A stretch of DNA of 64,000 nt from Paramarasmius palmivorus (taxonomy: Eukaryota; Basidiomycota; Agaricomycetes; Agaricales; Marasmiaceae), in NCBI GenBank assembly GCA_037176845.1, contig JAYKXP010000008.1, positions 682,001 through 746,000 on the forward strand, written 5' to 3'. The first letter of the stretch is position 1, and every line of letters begins with the position of its first letter. Positions 25,067 through 36,754 of this stretch are shown piece after piece. Made by a program: the position numbers and the translations under genes. Under the pieces are notes generated by a model. It did not search any database, was not told the origin of the DNA, and saw nothing but the letters and a program-made list of their open reading frames with translations.

Positions 25067-26380
25067 ATGGAATCGTCTTCTGTCCATACTCCTGATGCTT
25101 TCTCAATTCCGTCCCCTCAACCGTCAACTTCCTCTTCAGTTCCTTCTCTTTTTCCTCTTCCTTCTATTGTCAGTCGCTTCAACCAGTGGCGGTCAGATTT
25201 AGGTCTTCCTAATCCAGGTTCAGTGGAAAACCTTCAAAAAGAGGTCAAAGGTATCTAGAATTCTTTCTTTTCTTCATTAGAATCATCTTTTGACGCGCCA
25301 ATTCACCTAGCCGTTCATTTGAACAACTATGCTTTCGACGGAGGTCGTGCGGACATTACAAAAAGCATGTCAATGAGCCCACTTTTCCAAGTCACACATT
25401 CCTTTGCTTTGGGTTCCCAAAACGCCCCTTCATCATACAACTTTGGTGCCATCTTCGCCAACGAAAAAGTCTGCTCGTTTTCCTCAACTACTACCCTGTT
25501 TTCCCCGGTTTCTCACGACGTCAAATTTACCTACAGCTATTCCTTCAAGGAGGAGTCGACCACGACGGAAATGTTAATGCTCGTATGAACCATGGATGGA
25601 CCTCCAATTTCGTGTCTAAAATGCAGGCACAGGTGCGTTCGCGACACGTCATTCTAACTTTTACATTGTCAACTGACCTATCCTTTTAGATTTCAAGTCA
25701 ACCCGGCCACAATCTCCTCCAATTAGAGCAGGACTACCAGGGTCAAGACTTTAACCTCAACGCCAAAGCCGTCAACCTCTGGCCCACAGACATGACCGGA
25801 ATCTTCGTCGGCAGCTACCTCCAGTCTGTTACCAAGAACCTCGCTTTTGGTACCGAGTGGCTCTTACAAAGATCCACACCCGAGGCATCAGAGTTGATTG
25901 CGACCTACCTCGCAAAATACACTAGCTCCGACAAGTCGTGGATTGCTACCGCCCAACTGCAACCTGCCGGTATTCTCCAGACCACGTATTGGCAGAAGCT
26001 AAGCGAAAAGGTCGAATTTGCTGCGGATCTCCAACTTATGGCTTCACCCATGAGAAGAGATGCTATTGCGACATTGGGTGCCAAATACGATTTGCGTCTC
26101 TCAACGTTCAGGGCTCAACTTGACTCGACGGGTAAAGTTTCAGCCTTGCTTGAGCAAAGGTTCACTCCTACCTTTGCTTTCCTCATGTCGGGAGAGATTG
26201 ACCACTTCAAGGTGCGCGCGCTTCTTTTTTTCTTCTCGCGAATGATACTCACGCATTCTTTAGAACTCTGCCAAAGTCGGTGTTGGTGTGATGATCGAGA
26301 GCTCGACGTTGACCCAGGAGGAGATGGAGGCGCAAATGCAGGCACTGCAACAACAGGCACCTTCCCCACCACCTTTGTGA
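25067..26380 (+). CDS. TOM40: TOM40, mitochondrial outer membrane import channel
   Basis: Five exons join in frame (introns near 25251-25309, 25470-25542, 25633-25689 and 26212-26263). A Ser/Pro-rich leader precedes FNQWRSDLGLPNPGSVENLQ, then YAFDGGRADITKSMSMSPLF, QGGVDHDGNVNARMNHGW and SSQPGHNLLQLEQDYQGQDF. A chain of amphipathic beta strands follows. The order and spacing match Tom40, the 19-strand barrel that forms the general import pore of the TOM complex. The ATG at 25067 is the first in frame, and the stop is at 26378-26380. Its 3' end lies 145 bases from the left target-site duplication of the large transposon. TOM7 is the next host gene beyond that insertion. Confidence 0.93.
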
Positions 26381-26524
26381 TGACAGTATATATTATTTCC
26401 CTAATGTTAGATACTCATAGTGATATCGTAGTTGCAGCAGTATCCACCAGTTACATCCCAGCTCTCGTACAATGATATATTAAGGACCACACACGAGTTC
26501 AAACGCGTGAAATTTCGGAATACA

Positions 26525-26535
26525 TATGTGTCGTG
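26525..26535 (+). repeat. Left target-site duplication
   Basis: TATGTGTCGTG, identical and in the same orientation as 41184-41194. It lies 8 bases outside the core of the left terminal inverted repeat. Confidence 0.8.
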
Positions 26536-26543
26536 AGGTCCAC

Positions 26544-26567
26544 GTCGATCGTTACCTCCCGATAAGG
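26544..26567 (+). repeat. Left terminal inverted repeat core
   Basis: Begins GTCGATCG and ends CCCGATAAGG. It matches the reverse complement of 41151-41174 at 23 of 24 positions, the difference being C against T at the seventh base. The outer 8 bases match poorly. Confidence 0.85.
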
Positions 26568-26978
26568 CCCATCAACCTGTCGAAAGACACGTTGCGGAAC
26601 CAAGGAAGCTTGCGTCATAGAGAAACTCACGTGACACCGACGCCTACACGCCGACCGCCGACTTTGACGACGTCCGGAAGGAAAGAAACTGTAAAGTAAA
26701 TAAAATTAATTTTAAAGAAATACTGGTAATAAAGAGATATTGAAATGAAGGCAACGTGGTATACGTATGAAACGAGGAAGCACCACACGAGGCATCAAAT
26801 TTTTGACAACGGGTTTTCCGTGTCTTCCAACATAGCCAAACCCATCCGTTTTGTTCACCCAACCTTGACACTAGTACTCTGTTATAATCCTCTAGCCTCG
26901 TCCCACAACACTGACTCGATGGAAAAGCCAACTGGAAAGAATTACAGAAAACATCCCTCGACTCGCCTCTAACCCCCA

Positions 26979-27002
26979 GCTGTCAGCGCTGTCGCTGACA
27001 GC
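26979..27002. repeat. Subterminal hairpin
   Basis: A perfect 9-base stem GCTGTCAGC / GCTGACAGC with a six-base loop, 440 bases inside the left end. A related weaker palindrome built on AGCTGC / GCAGCT lies at about 37543-37557. Confidence 0.6.
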
Positions 27003-27256
27003 TGCTTCGCATCTCCGGGGCTTCGCCTTCGTAGCTGACAAGGTTCTCAAACGGATTCGTCAGGTACAAAGTCAGCCTCGCAACAGGATTCCAACCAGAA
27101 AAAGACTCAAAGAAAGAGACTCATCGAAAGAGAAATGGGATCCAGATGGAATCCTAGGATTCCGTATCTCCACTTCTTCCGAGGAGGGAGCCCAGCCTTT
27201 CGTGCAGGTCAGAACTAGACATCCAATATAAAGGGAGAACTTTGAAGGCGATATTC

Positions 27257-30200
27257 ATGCCTCCAACCACTCGCTCCCGTTCTAAGTCGCAGTCGGCGCC
27301 TCCATCCGATAGGACGAGTTTGCCAACACGATCCCACTCGCAGCCTCTGTCACCGCATACCAAAAGGAAGAAGGTCTTTGAACCTCCAGCACAGCTCCCT
27401 GCTGTCGTTGAGGAAACAGCCTCTTCCCCATTGACTTCGACACCTCCTTCTCCCTTACTCCCTGCCTCTATCAATCCCGCCTCTATCGATCCTGCCTCTA
27501 TCAATCCTGCCTCTATCAATCCTGCCTCTAAAAATCCTGCCTCTATCAATCCTGTCATAACTGTAGTCCCCGCCACCACTCAATCTTCTGGCCTACCTGG
27601 ATCACCTCCGCCTGGCACTGGTATGTTGTTAAGGTTCCCTCCAACATCAATAATGTTCTAACCCAGAGATATTACAGAAACGTCACACGCTGAGGATATT
27701 ACTGCCAACGGTCTTAACCCTCACGCTCCAGTCAACTTTCCTGATACCAGTAAGTCTTTTATCTACACCCGTCATTTCATCACTCTCACAATGTATTACT
27801 AGGTATCTCCAACGACCCAACACCAGTCAACCAAAGTCCACCTGACCATCATCTTGTAACCCCAGCTAAAATCCAGGAGCCACTTCTAGCAGATAGTGCG
27901 CCGGAACCCGACGAGGAAATAGGTCAGTCCAGCGGTTTCTTGTCTATCACCACCTCAGCTGATTAGATATCCATGATGCATAGCAACATCCTCCGACACT
28001 CGAGCACAGATTTCTCAGTCTGCTGTCTCCAATACCGACATTCACAGTCCCCCCGGTGACCAGGACATTAGTGCCTCTCACTTAAAACTCGGCGGCGCCT
28101 CTGACACCGCAGTTCAGGACATTCGTGCCTCTGACTCAACACTCGGCGACGCCTCTGACACCGCTGCACAGAATTGTCAGCCAGCCGACACCACAGACAC
28201 TACTTCCCTACCTCCGCCTGGCAACTTCTACGACGACCTGCTAGAGCCATATAATACCTCCCCTCTCTTCACCGACGATTGGTTCGGAGAGACAAACACC
28301 TTCAACACCTTCTCGGAACACGAACCTGCCTCATACGAAGGCTTAGTACCTACCTCGGACACTCCGGACCCATCAGGAAGTGGTAACGTTGTGTCTACCT
28401 CCACGGCTAGACACGCATCCGCACCCCTTGATATGACTGAGACACCAGACACCGCCAAAATGTATCCCTTTCTCACAGACGAAGCTGAGAGACAACGGGA
28501 ACACCAACAGAATGTCGCAGCATATAATACGTAAGTGAAAGCCCAATTGTTAGAGGAACCGAGCCTGATAGAGTTTCACAGAGAAGCAAAGTCCCTTGAA
28601 GTACTTGGTCGCCTCTCCCAATGGGATGAGAAGACCCAAAGTGTTGTTCCATACTACTTGTGAGTTTCTATGTTCTTATAGACTGGTGTAGACCTCCATT
28701 TTAACTTTTTCCTAGGCCAGCGCGACTTGTTGGTAACCTTGTCGTGCCGGTTCCCGACAAAGACCTACAAGCGTACATCATCCACCACCGATGTGAACCA
28801 AGATGCCGGTGTGGACACTGTATCAAGATCATTACTCCAGCGGATCTCAACCCCGACCGCGACAACCCGGTCATGTATGTTATGGTATGCGGCGCACAGC
28901 CTGGCGAAGACCATTGTAACTACCGAAGTTAGTTCTCCAACCGCATGCGCCTCTAACACATAGCTGACACGGAGTAATTTAGCGCTGGTCACCCGATTTC
29001 GGCACAGCAATCCTGATCAACCGATATATCAGTTGCAGAACCCCAAAAACAGTACGTCCTCCTATTGTTCAATCCATGTATACCATTAACCCTATCAATA
29101 TTAGTCCTGTACCTTGCATATGACAAACAGCGCCTCTCTGATGCAGAGGCTACGGCCTTAGGTTTTGACATGACGAGGCCCAGCTTCGCAGAACCCAGCA
29201 ACAAAACAACTACCACCAAAAGCGCCTCGCCCTCGAGCACATCGCCAGTGAAACGCACTGCAATTCCGGTTGAACTCCTGCCGCGTGACTATGACCCGAC
29301 ATTATACGACCCCATCATCACCAAGCCTGACGCGTCTCTACCACCCGCGTGGACATCTCACCGCTCAGAACATCTTCGCAGCCGGGCGACACAGCAACAA
29401 AACATTTCCACACCAGCTCCGCCTCTGTCGCAACGCCTCTCTGACCAATCCAAGCAGACACCACCCAAAAAGATCGTCCCAACCATTCCGGATGGGCCGA
29501 CACCAGAGCGGCTCCCAGAGCGAACCATCTTCACTCCCACACCACCCAAAAAGACGGCCTCTTCCATTCGTGACGGGCCAACACCCGAGCGGCTACCCGA
29601 GCGTACTATATTCACCCCCACACCACCCCAGTCACGTCTCAGCTCCTCCTCATCCCAAAAAAGCCGGCGTACTTCACACAAATCTCAAAAAGCGGCTGTG
29701 GAGACTCTGTTTACGCCAACGCGGACCGCCTCTGACCACAACGCCTCTGACGAGGATAGTGACGTCAGTGACGAACACACCTCCCCTGTGAAACCACGTA
29801 CTGCACGCAAGGGATACAATATTGTGCAGTCGGATGATGAATATCAGCCACCCATTCCGAACCTCAAACGGAAACAACCCCCCACAGACGACTCGGATAC
29901 TGGCGAACCAGAGGTTGAGACCGTCAGCCCTATTCGTCGCGTCAAAAAGGCTAGGCCGGCATCTTCAAGCGGTGATGTCAAGCCTACTGCCAAGGCGTCC
30001 CGAAGTAACAAGCGAATCTCCGACGCCAATCCGACGAAATCGAAACCACGGAAGAAACGCCTGCCCAAAGCGCGACCCTTCCCAGACTTAGCACCACTCG
30101 ACTCCTCACCGCTCCCACCACCGTCTCAGGTTATGCAAGCCAGATCACCTTCCCCAATGCCCATAATCAAGCTGGAGAAGGAGGATCCGGTCAATCTGTC

Positions 30201-31026
30201 CCAAACCAAACCGAAGCCCAAACCCTTACCCTGCCCAGCACGAGCCTCCTCTCCTACAGGTTCCATTATTTCCATCTCTTCTGATGAAGAACCACCTCTG
30301 AAGCTGCCTCGCACGACTGTCTTTGGTAGAACCAAGTCGACAGCATTCGACTTAACCAATGACACTTCGACGGCTCCCTCGGCCTCCTATATTCAAGTCA
30401 TGTCGCAAATGGTACGCCCCGACAAGGGCAAGGGCAAGGCCACGGACTATTCCGATGTAACCCAACCGACATTCCACCGTATACCATTGCCCATATTCCT
30501 GGCATCGGATACACTGCAGTTAGGCAAGAGCGCCTCTACCAAAAGCGCCTCTACCAACAGCGGTCCATCTAACAAACCCGGCACCTCCAAAAGGAAACCA
30601 CAGTGGGTTGATCCGAACCCCCCTCCTATTGAACGTAAGCTACGTCTCGATGACCCGGATGCGGATGTCACTTATTGGCACCCTAAAAGTCAGTTTTTCC
30701 TCTCCACTACATACTCGTACTTGGTCTAATTTGATTCAATTTCAGAATCCCACTTCGTCTTAATGCTACCCACTGGTCACGAACGACCCAGTAAGTGTCT
30801 TGCGTGGCATCAACCGGACCCATGTCTTACTTCCGATCTAGTTACCGCCGAGAAAGTTGAGGCAATGCTGGAAGATGCAGTCAAACTGATCCGACCCTCA
30901 GCTGCCCGGTGCGGAATCACACTTGACCAAATGCGCCAGTTCATGGGATTGTTCAGCCTATGTGATCGGTGTGAACTCGTTTATTTCATGGGAGGTGGAC
31001 TCATTCATAAATGCGAAGGTGTGTGA
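27257..31026 (+). CDS. Transposon cargo: long disordered protein with Cys clusters
   Basis: Exons run from the ATG at 27257 (MPPTTRSRSKSQSAPPSDR) to TGA at 31024-31026, over 1,100 residues. Much of it is Ser/Pro/Thr-rich and disordered, with a tandem five-residue repeat near residue 70 and a duplicated ~28-residue block (29459-29626, core DGPTPERLPERTIFTP). Two ordered patches stand out. A Cys cluster RCEPRCRCGHCIK with a later VCGAQPGEDHCNYR lies at about 28780-28930. A C-terminal helix (VEAMLEDAVKLIRP) is followed by LCDRCELVYFMGGGLIHKC, a C-x2-C...H-x2-C finger. Introns near 27611-27678, 27751-27802, 27921-27985, 28530, 28662-28715, 28930-28980 and 30690-30745 appear to keep frame. I do not recognise the family. 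The location and basic/Cys patches suggest a nucleic-acid-binding accessory of the element. Confidence 0.65.
27461..27550 (+). repeat. 15-bp coding minisatellite, six units
   Basis: Six head-to-tail units of CCTGCCTCTATCAAT with single substitutions encode repeated PASIN. The unit contains GCCTCTATC, close to the dispersed element motif. Confidence 0.9.
29459..29626 (+). repeat. Tandem 84-bp in-frame duplication
   Basis: Two successive copies encode a block starting TPPKK, with the shared core DGPTPERLPERTIFTP. The copies differ mainly in the four residues before the core. Confidence 0.85.
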
Positions 31027-31554
31027 GGGGTAACTTGCGTGATCCACAGAGAACGGGGCGAGAGTTTTGTGTACCTTCATTCATTTTCTTGTCACTCCAT
31101 CTTGTTCGCCGATCGTAGGCCATCTTGCTGTACAACTCTCCCCGCGATTATATTGTGTGCGCTGCATTGGCAGACATGAACTTTTTGTACTGTGCTGGAC
31201 CATACATAGTCCAATTCTTGACTCTTCTATTGCAATCTATCTTCTCATTCCAACATGTATATATTTTTTTAGTGTATTTATCTTTTACTTTTCTGTCAAA
31301 TAAATTTTTTTTAATTTACCTCTCGAGCGCATTCTCAATCCTTGATCTACCATATGAAATCCCGAAGGCCATTTGAGAGCGCCTCTAATAGCCTCTAACA
31401 GCTCATTTAAGAATCAGGCGCCTCTAACCGCCTCTGACCTTAGACGCTTACTTGTCAATCACAGATACACAATTCACGATAACATTTCAGAGCATACACA
31501 ATTTACACAGACATCACGACAAGAGAACAGAGTGATAACAACGACAACCAAAGG
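31027..31554. other. Convergent spacer at the centre of the transposon
   Basis: It lies between the plus-strand cargo gene and the first minus-strand gene. The left half is AT-rich with T runs (31240-31325). The right half holds a tight cluster of the element motif: 31381, 31391, 31420 and 31430 (the first with a T at the last position). No gene is seen. Confidence 0.55.
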
Positions 31555-32802
31555 TCAAACTTGTCCCACAAAGGCCTCACGACGGTGAACATAACCGCCA
31601 TTCTCGTATTCCTCAAACAGACTGTCGGCATCGGTTTCTGTGCCCTCAAACACGGTCACCACTCCACCACGCCATTGAAGACCATCACGAACCAGCCCAT
31701 ATCTGTGTCACAAGAGGTCAACCTTTCAACGATGAATGAGATTGATGTAATACGTACTTCGTGTTGTAAACTCCGGGGGCAACGCCGTCTGTGACGATGT
31801 AAAAAAGCTTGTTGCCCGAGTTACTGGCTTCTGCTTTCAACGCCTCGAAGACACCTGAATCTATACACTCCTGGAAATAAGCTCTGGCGCGGGCGGCAGA
31901 CTTAAACCCTTTATGATAAGGCATCACGGCCCCCTTCATGAACGCCTGCGCCTCGGGCCTATGCAACCCTTGTCAGTGAGTTCCCAACTATGCTCAAACA
32001 ACTTACCAGGTGTCACAAATGCGCTGTTCGTTGTTACGACCAACATAAACCACGTAAGCCTGAAAGTTGGCGGTTTTCGGTCGAGTAGAGCGAACGAAAC
32101 CACCAGGATTAGGGGCAGGAGAACCTGGCGTGTGCACTACGTTTGTTCCACGACCTGTCACCCGTGTGGGAGTTTGAGGAGCAGGAGTCGGAGATTGGGG
32201 TGCCACTTGCTGCACCACGTCTGTTCCACGAGCTGAGGCATCGGAGGGCGTTCGAGGCGCTGAATCCGGACGTCTGGATCTGGTCCTCTCGCGACCGGAA
32301 GAACGGTGGGAGGAGGATGGTGGGGTAGATGCAGCATGTTGTGGAGTGCGTGTGCCTGAAGAGCGGGTCCCCTTACGACCTCCCTTTTCCTGGAAAACAT
32401 GCCGAGCGGAGCCTGAAATTTCTCGTGAAAATATGTTCGGCTTGAAAAGGCAAACTACGCACTGAGACTCTGCTGAACTTTCTGCGTAGAAACCGTCATT
32501 TGCTCGAGACATTGGGCCAAATTGTCTTCGGCATCCTCCACTTGAAGAGAGGCTCGCACCATCTCACATTGGGCCAGGCTGAGTGCTGTGCTGTGTTAGT
32601 AGAATAATGACCTCGGCCGATAGGTCAGTCTCACCCTCTTCAGAAGCTTGTGCTTCCTGTGTCGCCACCAAGGTACGCCGGATGGCTTCCATGCGGCTTA
32701 GTCGAGATGCAGTGTTGTCGCCTGATGATATGATAGCCGACATAGGAATGATCAGACCATCATATGGTATTAATATAGACTCGGTAACTCACGGTTGGCC
32801 AT
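31555..32802 (-). CDS. Transposon cargo: double RNase H1 N-terminal (viroplasmin-like) domain protein
   Basis: Five introns join in frame from MANR (ATG at 32802) to TGA at 31555-31557. The N-terminal ~80 residues form a coiled coil (SRMEAIRRTLVATQEAQASE). A disordered Ser/Thr/Pro linker follows. Then come two copies of the small RNase H1 N-terminal fold. The first reads AYVVYVGRNNEQRICDTW, then EAQAFMKGAVMPYHKGFKS. The second reads KLFYIVTDGVAPGVYNT, then GLQWRGGVVTVFEGTETDAD. The pattern [FY]-Y-V-V-x-x-G-R, a Trp, then a short strand before the F/Y-K motif is that of the RNase H1 hybrid-binding domain, also seen in viroplasmin. No RNase H catalytic domain follows. The likely role is binding RNA or RNA:DNA hybrids; the benefit to the element is unknown. 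Confidence 0.72.
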
Positions 32803-33051
32803 TGTACAGTGTTAGATCTTCGAAACTGCGCTGAAACAGGTCGGAACCAAGGGTTTTGAGAAATGCAGGTCGAGGTGGGTAGAGAATGAGGATGTGGTAC
32901 GAGTTCAAAAAACCGAACGGTTATATAATCATGCCCATACGGAGATTCACGTGCCGCCAACGTTAGAGGCGCGCGTCAGAGGCGCTCACTTGTAAGGCCG
33001 ATAGTTACACAAACAGAACAACCACGTTCATTGCAACATACGTTTCGATAT

Positions 33052-35576
33052 CTAAGTATAACTAGCTGCCTCCAACACAACATCCAGCCCATCTATTGCT
33101 AGCGGTTCTCCTCTAACCCACCACGGACGCATACTCAAATGTCTTCGCAACTCATCTGCTATCTTTTCGCATGCGATCTCGACTCCACTGAGGGTCTTGA
33201 GGTACTTCCTGATCACTTGGATACCATCGTAGACGCTTGGTGGTTTCTGTCCAGTGGGAAGATCGATGTTGACATCAATGGAAGGCACTACAAATTTGGT
33301 TAGTGCGAGGGCGCCATACAGGGCAGGGATGTATGCTGGCTTCAAGGTAAGAGCCTCGGGCACTTTAAGACCTTTGACCTGGCTGGACAGATTGCCGGAG
33401 TAGATGTACGCCCGGGGATCTAACAGCATAGCACAGAGTGCCATAACGGGGTACTTATAGAAACCTGATCAGAGTAGTTTAATGGAATACCAGTTTTCAT
33501 TGGGTATCGGCGAGGAACTCACGGTAGTCAGGTTTGAGTGTCCGTAGGACTTTCATGCCAAATAGCATAGCCATCAGCTGTAGATAAAGCGCTTCTTCGT
33601 CTAAATCTTGGTTGGTGGTCACGTCGCTCCTCATCGACTCAATTCGACGAGACACTTCCGTGAGGTGAAGGGTTTCAAATGTCCATAGGCTCGAACCACG
33701 CATAAAGCAAGGCACCGGAGTATAGACTGAATGAATGAGACCTGGAGGTTGCAAGCTACGCGGGTTCAGTGAAAATTGTACCGGGACCAGATAGCAATCC
33801 TACAATCACTCACTGGACATCTCCAGGTTGCAGGAAAATTGTGACCGTCTGAATGTGGCGCGATTCCAAGTCCTGACGCAAAGGCTGCGAACATAGTGCG
33901 GTCACAGACTTGGTGAGAAGAGTACTTGATTTGTCGCGGGGAAAATAACCGGTCCACAGTTTGTACCCCTCTTCTATACCGGTAGCTGCAATCTCCCCAC
34001 CGGCATCATGGTGGTTGAATGAAAAGTAGGCGGCGTGGTGTAGTAGACCCCATGTCGCGTGGCCAATAGCATGTTTGGCGTACTCATTGGCATGTTCGTA
34101 CACCATGTTGCGACAAACGGTCATGACATCATTCAAGGTACTAGGGTAGAGGCGCGTCAGTGACTTGTCAGTTACGCGGCCATTGATATCTGGGGCTTAC
34201 TCGAGCGGTGTACCAAAGGTCATGCCAGTCATTGTTATGGCTAAGATGGCCTCTATCCGATCATGTTGCAACATGCCGTCCATAAACGCCCCCACAGTCT
34301 CGTCACGCGTTCGTCCTGCGTCGCTACCACCGGAGACATGCACCTTGGCCGTCTCCTTCAATGCTATAACGCGTACACTTGAGAATATGTCACAAATCAA
34401 ATTTGTCAACCACTCACAGTGGATTGTTGCGGGTCTTAGCCGTCCAATGCCCTGCCGTGCTAGATAAGAGTCGTCAATTTGTCCCGGCGCAGACAGGTCG
34501 AGGCCACGTTGGTGTTGTTGGTGATAGCCAACCAAGTGAACAATCTTGTTCGCGGCCAGAGCCTCTCGTATCATGTCATCAAGCTCAGACCGGTTGGTAG
34601 GAAGTTGTGATTGTTCCATGCGCAGTAAGTGACTGTTCGACTTCTCGTTGAAGGGCTGATGTGACAGGAACTTCAGATAGTCGGCCACCTGTCCAACGTG
34701 AACGTGATATGTGGGATTTCAGCACTTAAACGAATCAGAACTCACCCCCTGTACCACATTCTTTCCTTTCCTATCGGCAATACAAGGTAGGCACATATAT
34801 ACCTGCGTACCGTTGTCCCCAACCCAGCGGATCGATTCTGCGCTTCGATGAAGGTATCGATTTTGCAGGACTTCGATGTCGAGACGAAATATAGGTTTCA
34901 TAAGGCGTTCAGGTGAAGGTGACGGTGTCGGCATGGGTCGACGCTGGTCTACAATAGGCCTTGAGGGTGCCGCAACTGACTTTCCAGGCTGTTTCACGTT
35001 CTTCTCCGGCTGAGTGCTTGATACCGTCGTCGTAGCGATATGTACTTTCATCTTCGTCGGCTGAGTTACTAGTTGCGTCTCATTCCTCTTTTCGCGTCTT
35101 TCTCTCTTTCTGCCCGGGGCCTTCCCTTCCTTCTTCCCTGACTCTGAACCTCCTTCTATTTTCCTTGCCCTGGAGCATGAGAAGTAAGTAGAAAAAGAGC
35201 CAGGTCAGAAGATGTACATACCTTGACCTGGCTTGATTCACACGGTTCCTTTCTTTCAGTTTGTCTGGCGACCTGGAATTGGGTTAGTCATTGCTGTGGG
35301 CCTGAGGAAGTTTGAGTACCGGTTCTGTTTCGACAGGAGGTTTCTATAGTTGCTTTGAAAGCCTCGTTTCCACTGAGATTCGGTCAGAGGCTCGGTGCGC
35401 AGGCCAGGCTGGGTGTGAAGATATCTGACAGTGCTGGGATGAAGATGTATCCCTTCGGGATTGATTCGAAGCATCCATTGTTCGTCTGTCTCGTTGTCCT
35501 GTGGGAGCACCAGAAGTGGGTCTGAGCAGAAGTGTTCGTAAATAGAGAGCAGGGTGTTGCGCCTCGGCGATGTCAT
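33052..35576 (-). CDS. Transposon cargo: JmjC-type 2-oxoglutarate dioxygenase-like protein
   Basis: Translation from the ATG at 35576 (MTSPRRNTLLSIYEHF) to TAG at 33052-33054 gives about 740 residues over seven exons. The N-terminal third is basic and disordered (KKEGKAPGRKRERREKR). A small Cys pair MCLPCIADRKGK precedes the catalytic-like region. That region has SFNHHDAGGEIAATG with the H-x-D iron ligands, then KLWTGYF. Further on, a strand TVTIFLQPGDV leads to LQPPGLIHSVYTP with the distal His, then FETLHLTEVSRR. H-x-D...H with the [LF]-x-PGD-x-x-x-x-PPG-x-IH phrase is the JmjC cupin signature. Whether it demethylates histones, hydroxylates other proteins or is inactive cannot be told. It is flanked on both sides by RNase H1-N genes. 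Confidence 0.75.
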
Positions 35577-35892
35577 GATTCAAGAAAAAGAGATCATGCT
35601 GATGTAAGGGCCTCTGACAGTCGCGACAGTGTTTTGTCCGCGATGTCCGATGTTCAATTCCGTGTACTGGCAAGAGATTTTCTTGAAGGGGTTTTCTCAT
35701 TCAGTTCATATGTGCACTTAAGGATATACCACTCAAAAGATATCGACATGCACTGATATGTTACGAAAGTGTCACAGGGGGATTTATGGATTGCCGTTGC
35801 AACTATCTATAGAACAAACGACCAAAATCGACAGATACATTTACATAACGGACAAAACAGTCATACTAGACTAAGCAGTAAGTCATGGCGAC

Positions 35893-36754
35893 TCAGGCGG
35901 TCTCATCGACACGAGTATAGACGCGGCCCTCGCCAGGTCCAGGAGTGACATAGACGATCTCGGCGGGATTCCCGTTGACCAAAGTCAAACCAGCATCACG
36001 TCGCCGCTCGTAAGCTGCACGAGCATGGTTTTCATGCCAAAAGAACTCGAAACTCTGGCCGGATACTCCCATGGTGAGACGGTGAGCTCTCTCCCTACAA
36101 AGTTTGGTTAGTTTTCATGATCGAACTGAGCTGAGATGGATGAACTCACAAACCAAGAATCCATCCAACCATTTTGCCCGTATAGATGGCGTACCAACGG
36201 GTACCGGGAGTAGGGAGGCCGAGCGGGTTGATTTGCCCGCAGTTAAAGCAACGCGGTTCTGTGTTGGATATTATCAGATGAACTGTATGGAGCCGGGCAG
36301 AGGAGATATGTCTTACCATCAGTAGAAGGGCCAGAGGCGGTAGCCGTGTTGTCAGAGGCGCTGGCTGTTGGAGGTGGGGAACGATCAGTAAAGAACAAGT
36401 AATAGATTGTGATTAATGACTTACCACCTACATCTCCAACGGCGTTAGAGGCGCTGGCTGTTGGAGGTGGGAAACAATCAGTAAAGGGCTAGTAATGGAA
36501 TATGATTATGACTTACCACCTCCATCTCCAATGGGGTTAGAGGCGCCTGCGGCGTCAGAGGCTCCGGGTTGGCCAAGATTGTTAGAGGCAGCTGCGTCCA
36601 CCATGCCTATGTAGCAGAATGGGTTAGTTGATTTCGTAGACCTAAGGGATGACAACAACGAACCTAGGAAGGTGCGAGCGAGTTCGACAAGCACTCGCAA
36701 CTGCTCAGGAGTGAGACAGAAAGGGAAAATGTTTGGGTTGGTATGGGAGTCCAT
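35893..36754 (-). CDS. Transposon cargo: single RNase H1 N-terminal-domain protein
   Basis: Starts MDSHTNPNIFPFCLTPEQLR at 36754. A short helical head is followed by a linker of repeated ASN/ASD units, which are the element's DNA motif in translation. Next comes a Cys pair PRCFNCGQINPLG, then the domain RWYAIYTGKMVGWILG and GVSGQSFEFFWHENHARAAY, ending VYTRVDETA at TGA 35893-35895. The Trp-Tyr-x-[IV]-Y-x-G start and the F-E-F-F...A-x-x-A-Y helix fit the RNase H1 N-terminal fold. The intron at about 36098-36155 uses a GTGAGT donor and splits a codon; an alternative GTTTGT donor breaks the frame. One small exon has been duplicated in tandem (36351-36535). Confidence 0.68.
36351..36535 (-). repeat. 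Tandem exon-plus-intron duplication
   Basis: Two units of 93 and 92 bases (36351-36443 and 36444-36535) each contain a mini-exon, its GTAAGT donor and the neighbouring intron. The duplicated exon is 33 bases, so frame is kept. Each unit starts with one copy of the element motif. Confidence 0.8.

Noticed and set aside
26644..26972. Overlapping open frames on both strands just inside the left end of the transposon
   Set aside because: No start context, no splice pattern and no protein-like composition; treated as non-coding end sequence.
27461..27550. CRISPR-like array
   Set aside because: The units are contiguous 15-base copies without spacers and lie in a coding exon of a eukaryote.
27154..27579. 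Minus-strand frame with repeated EAGLIEAG
   Set aside because: It is the antisense reading of the 15-bp minisatellite in the plus-strand gene.
29270..29791. Long open frame on the plus strand, 173 codons
   Set aside because: It lies fully inside the large cargo gene in another frame; the residues mirror the Pro/Ser-rich repeats and have no independent start context.
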